In this document: positions 5,584 to 7,282 of the stretch, piece after piece
Position numbering within the stretch: position 1 is the first letter of the stretch
How the letters are laid out: every line of letters starts with the position of its first letter
DNA from: an uncultured Pseudomonadota bacterium
Lineage (GTDB): Bacteria > Pseudomonadota > Gammaproteobacteria > Burkholderiales > SG8-39
Length of the DNA stretch: 7,282 bases
Direction: 5' to 3'
NCBI GenBank assembly: GCA_903864555.1
Contig: CAIPGJ010000669.1
Span: 1 to 7,282, forward strand
Translations under genes and position numbers: made by a program
Notes under the pieces: generated by a model
What the model was told of the DNA's origin: nothing
Seen by the model: the letters and a program-made list of their open reading frames with translations, nothing else
Databases searched by the model: none

Positions 5584-6552
5584 TCACTTGCCCGCGGTCG
5601 AGCGGATCAGCTTGCCGAACTTGTCCGATTCCGTCTGCAGCAGGGTCTGGAACTCCTCGGGATTGGCCGACATGAACAGCTCCATGCCGTCGTTCTCCAT
5701 GGCCTCCTGCAGGCGCGGCGTGTCCATCACCGTGCGCAGGTCCGCCGCCACCTTGATCACGATGGGCCGCGGCGTGCCCTTGGGGGAAATGACGCCATAC
5801 CAGTTGCCGGCGGTGAACCCCGGCAGGCCGGCTTCCGACAGCGTGTTCAATTCAGGTAGCAGTTGCGAGCGCTCCCGCGCAGCCACCCCCAGTGCACGCA
5901 GCTTGCCGGCCTTGATCACCGGTACCAGGGTCTTCAGGTTGTTGAAGGTGAAATCCAGCCGACCGCTCAGCATGTCGGGCATCAGCGGGCCGGTGCCCTT
6001 GTAGGGAACGGGCTGGGTGCGGATGTCGGCCACCATGTTGAGCATCTGCACCGCCAGATGTGTCGGGCCGCCCTCACCCACCGTACCGCCATTGAGTTCA
6101 CCCGGCTTCGATTTCGCCAGGGCGATGAATTCCTTCAGCGTCTTCGCCGGCAACGAAGGGTGCACCACCATGCCGTAGCTGTTGACGGTGAGCGTGGTGA
6201 TGGGCGTGAAATCGCGCACCGGGCTGAAGGGGAGGTCCTTGGTGACGAACTCATTGATCACGTGCGCGCTGGTCATGAACAGCAGCGTGTAGCCATCGGG
6301 CGGCGCCTTGTTCACCGCCAGCGTGCCGATCACGGTGTTGCCGCCGGGGCGGTTGTCCACCAGCACGTTCTGGCCCCAGACCTTGCCCAGGCCTTCGCCC
6401 ACCAGCTGGGCCACGAAGGACGTGCCGCCGCCCGGGGGGAAAGGCACGATCAGGCGCACCGGCTTGTTCGGATAGGTGCCCTGGGCCAGGGCAGTGGTGC
6501 TGGCCAGCATGGCAGCGACCAGCGCCATGGCCGCACGTGTGGAATGCTTCAT
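5584..6552 (-). CDS. Bug/TctC family periplasmic solute-binding receptor (Bug3)
   Basis: A 322-residue exported receptor and the first gene of the minus-strand trio. The signal peptide is clear: K2 and R6, a hydrophobic core at about 7-21, and an ALA cleavage site at residue 23. The mature start YPNKPVRLIVPFPPGGGT is classic for the family. The next residue is Ser45 (GGGTS) where nearly all Bug proteins I know have Asp (GGxxD), so the ligand loop is altered. DNRPGGNTVIG, PPDGYTLLFM, LPFSPVRDFTPIT, GEGGPTHLAVQM, VPYKGTGPLMPDMLSG and NTLSEAG follow normally. The start is firm: AAGGAGG at 6558-6564 lies 5 bases upstream of the ATG. About 630 gene-free bases lie upstream. No TctA or TctB permease gene is adjacent, as is common for Bug receptors, so the transport partner, if any, is elsewhere. 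Family secure; ligand unknown. Confidence 0.89.
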   Translation of the reverse strand: MKHSTRAAMALVAAMLASTTALAQGTYPNKPVRLIVPFPPGGGTSFVAQLVGEGLGKVWGQNVLVDNRPGGNTVIGTLAVNKAPPDGYTLLFMTSAHVINEFVTKDLPFSPVRDFTPITTLTVNSYGMVVHPSLPAKTLKEFIALAKSKPGELNGGTVGEGGPTHLAVQMLNMVADIRTQPVPYKGTGPLMPDMLSGRLDFTFNNLKTLVPVIKAGKLRALGVAARERSQLLPELNTLSEAGLPGFTAGNWYGVISPKGTPRPIVIKVAADLRTVMDTPRLQEAMENDGMELFMSANPEEFQTLLQTESDKFGKLIRSTAGK

Positions 6553-6842
6553 GTCGTCCTCCTTGGGTTGACCGGAGTGCAGGTATCTTCCTGGCAGTCG
6601 CCGGTGCGTGGATGTCCGAGTTTAACGCACGCCGCTCTTGAGGGCCCGTCACCCCGTTGCAGATTTTGGCCGATAAACCTTTCCGATTCATGCGCTTGTC
6701 TTTTCACAGCGAGTGCGACCAGGCATCGGTGAGAGCGGATCAGGCTGCGACCATGGTGGTGGGACTCCATTGACTGAACCACTGGTGCAAATGGCACCTG
6801 GCGGCCCATGATGTGGCGTTGAAGCATGTGATCAGCCATCCC

Positions 6843-6876
6843 CTTATCAATCACCCTGATAGTCACGCCAATGACT
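6843..6876 (-). promoter_or_regulatory. Candidate LysR-type site and weak promoter upstream of the Bug3-Bug2-Bug1 series
   Basis: ATCA at 6846-6849 and TGAT at 6857-6860 flank 7 bases, giving the ATC-N9-GAT form common in LysR-type regulator boxes. Directly beside it AGTCA (6861-6865) and TGACT (6872-6876) form a second perfect inverted repeat with a 6-base spacer. On the minus strand TTGGCG (6871-6866) and GATAAG (6848-6843) are 17 bases apart, a weak sigma-70 pair spanning the same bases. It would give a leader of nearly 300 bases before Bug3. Each part is weak alone; the clustering is what makes it worth listing. Confidence 0.25.
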
Positions 6877-7009
6877 GAATCTCGCCCCGCTGGCTTGTCA
6901 CTGCAGCGATCGCAAGGGGCGACGCCGGCCACGCATCGCGCCTTGTTTTCTGCGCTGTCATCCGTATCACAATGCGGAACCCCTCTCCAGCCTTCCCGAT
7001 CCGGACACC

Positions 7010-7038
7010 TTGGATGCCCCGCACATCAGGCCTAAAAT
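7010..7038 (+). promoter_or_regulatory. Sigma-70-like promoter for the right-edge gene
   Basis: TTGGAT at 7010-7015 and TAAAAT at 7033-7038 are separated by exactly 17 bases. The -10 matches the consensus at 5 of 6 positions and the -35 has the key TTG. Transcription would start near 7045, giving a leader of about 140 bases before the ATG at 7183. The -10 sits in the loop of a small AGGCC/GGCCT inverted repeat. Confidence 0.45.
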
Positions 7039-7182
7039 GGCCTTGGCACAAGCACGCCGCATCCAGAAGAAATGAGCGGCGATCGGATGGCCGCGCACCT
7101 CGCGCGGCCGGATGCGAAAAGCGGTCCGGAAGCCCGTCACCAGAACAGACGCCTGACCGGACAATGTTCAAAGGAGGAAGTG

Positions 7183-7282
7183 ATGGGCATGCCACGCCTG
7201 AAGACCCCGATGTTCCGCGCAGGGCTGATCGCCCTGCTGTCCGGCATGACGCTGGTGCCAACGCTGGCCCTGGCCCAGAAAC
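7183..7282 (+). CDS. Exported protein of unknown function, N-terminal fragment (cut by window edge)
   Basis: Only 33 codons are present. The start is strong: AAAGGAGG at 7170-7177 lies 5 bases before the ATG, and a promoter-like pair is at 7010-7038. The peptide has basic residues at 5-12, a hydrophobic core of about 14-28 residues and a LALAQ end, a typical Sec signal peptide with probable cleavage after the last Ala. The mature protein therefore begins almost at the window edge, and its family cannot be read. Given the surroundings another binding protein is possible, but Bug proteins usually show the P-x-K-P-x-x-x-I-V-P start soon after cleavage and that part is missing here. It is transcribed divergently from the Bug trio, sharing the 6553-7169 region. 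Confidence 0.75.
   Translation, partial: MGMPRLKTPMFRAGLIALLSGMTLVPTLALAQK

Larger units (their letters stand above)
6553..7169. other. Gene-free region between Bug3 and the right-edge exported protein
   Basis: About 620 bases upstream of two divergent genes. I find no gene I can support. A 127-codon minus frame (6549-6932) runs into the Bug3 start and has no family resemblance, signal peptide or ribosome site. A second minus frame (6863-7261) overlaps the right-edge gene and looks like its shadow. Base composition is less GC-rich than in the genes, with AT-rich patches near 6660-6710 and 6835-6890. The latter holds two adjacent inverted repeats (6846-6876). A sigma-70-like promoter pointing right is at 7010-7038. 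The region is longer than needed for simple promoters, so a small RNA or an eroded gene is possible, but nothing shows it. Confidence 0.55.

Noticed and set aside
4228..5859. Plus-strand open frame of 543 codons across Bug1, Bug2 and Bug3
   Set aside because: It spans three real genes on the other strand, including their gaps, and its His/Arg/Gln/Gly-rich translation looks like antisense of GC-rich codons.
6906..6913. GCGATCGC octamer palindrome
   Set aside because: A single copy of a short GC-rich palindrome is expected by chance and has no repeat context here.
7042..7060. Sigma-54-like TTGGCAC element before the right-edge gene
   Set aside because: The -24 half resembles the consensus, but the -12 half (TTGC) is missing at the required spacing.

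Overview
The window is GC-rich proteobacterial DNA, most likely from a betaproteobacterium of the order Burkholderiales. Three tandem periplasmic solute-binding proteins of the Bug/TctC family, which is greatly expanded in Bordetella, Achromobacter, Cupriavidus and relatives, are the main reason. The DUF3820 and ComEC sequences also fit that group. No rRNA, tRNA, CRISPR array, insertion sequence or integrase was found.

Layout: (1) 1-436, minus strand, is the N-terminal part of a ComEC/Rec2 DNA-uptake channel running off the left edge. (2) 437-903 is a gene-free divergent control region with a perfect 8-3-8 palindrome and two longer stem-capable inverted repeats. (3) 904-3070, plus strand, is a tight two-gene operon: a gentisate-1,2-dioxygenase-like bicupin and a class A FAD monooxygenase of the 3-hydroxybenzoate 6-hydroxylase/salicylate hydroxylase/6-hydroxynicotinate 3-monooxygenase group. 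(4) 3161-3397, plus strand, is a small DUF3820 protein. (5) 3429-6552, minus strand, holds three consecutive Bug receptors, converging on the plus-strand genes. (6) 6553-7169 is a second gene-free stretch with candidate regulatory palindromes and a sigma-70-like promoter. (7) 7183 onward, plus strand, is the signal peptide of an exported protein cut by the right edge.

Working model: the monooxygenase hydroxylates an aromatic or N-heteroaromatic acid to a gentisate-like 1,4-diol, and the bicupin dioxygenase opens that ring. The downstream gentisate-pathway enzymes (maleylpyruvate isomerase, fumarylpyruvate hydrolase), a dedicated regulator and any TctAB-type permease are all absent. The three Bug proteins could bind the substrate, related carboxylates or something unrelated; only their position links them to the catabolic pair. 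The exact substrate cannot be read from the sequence. I saw nothing that amounts to a clearly new system. The most unusual points are the receptor triplet without a transporter, the divergent GDO-like active site (HSH where HDH is usual), and the Bug3 protein that lacks the family's conserved aspartate.
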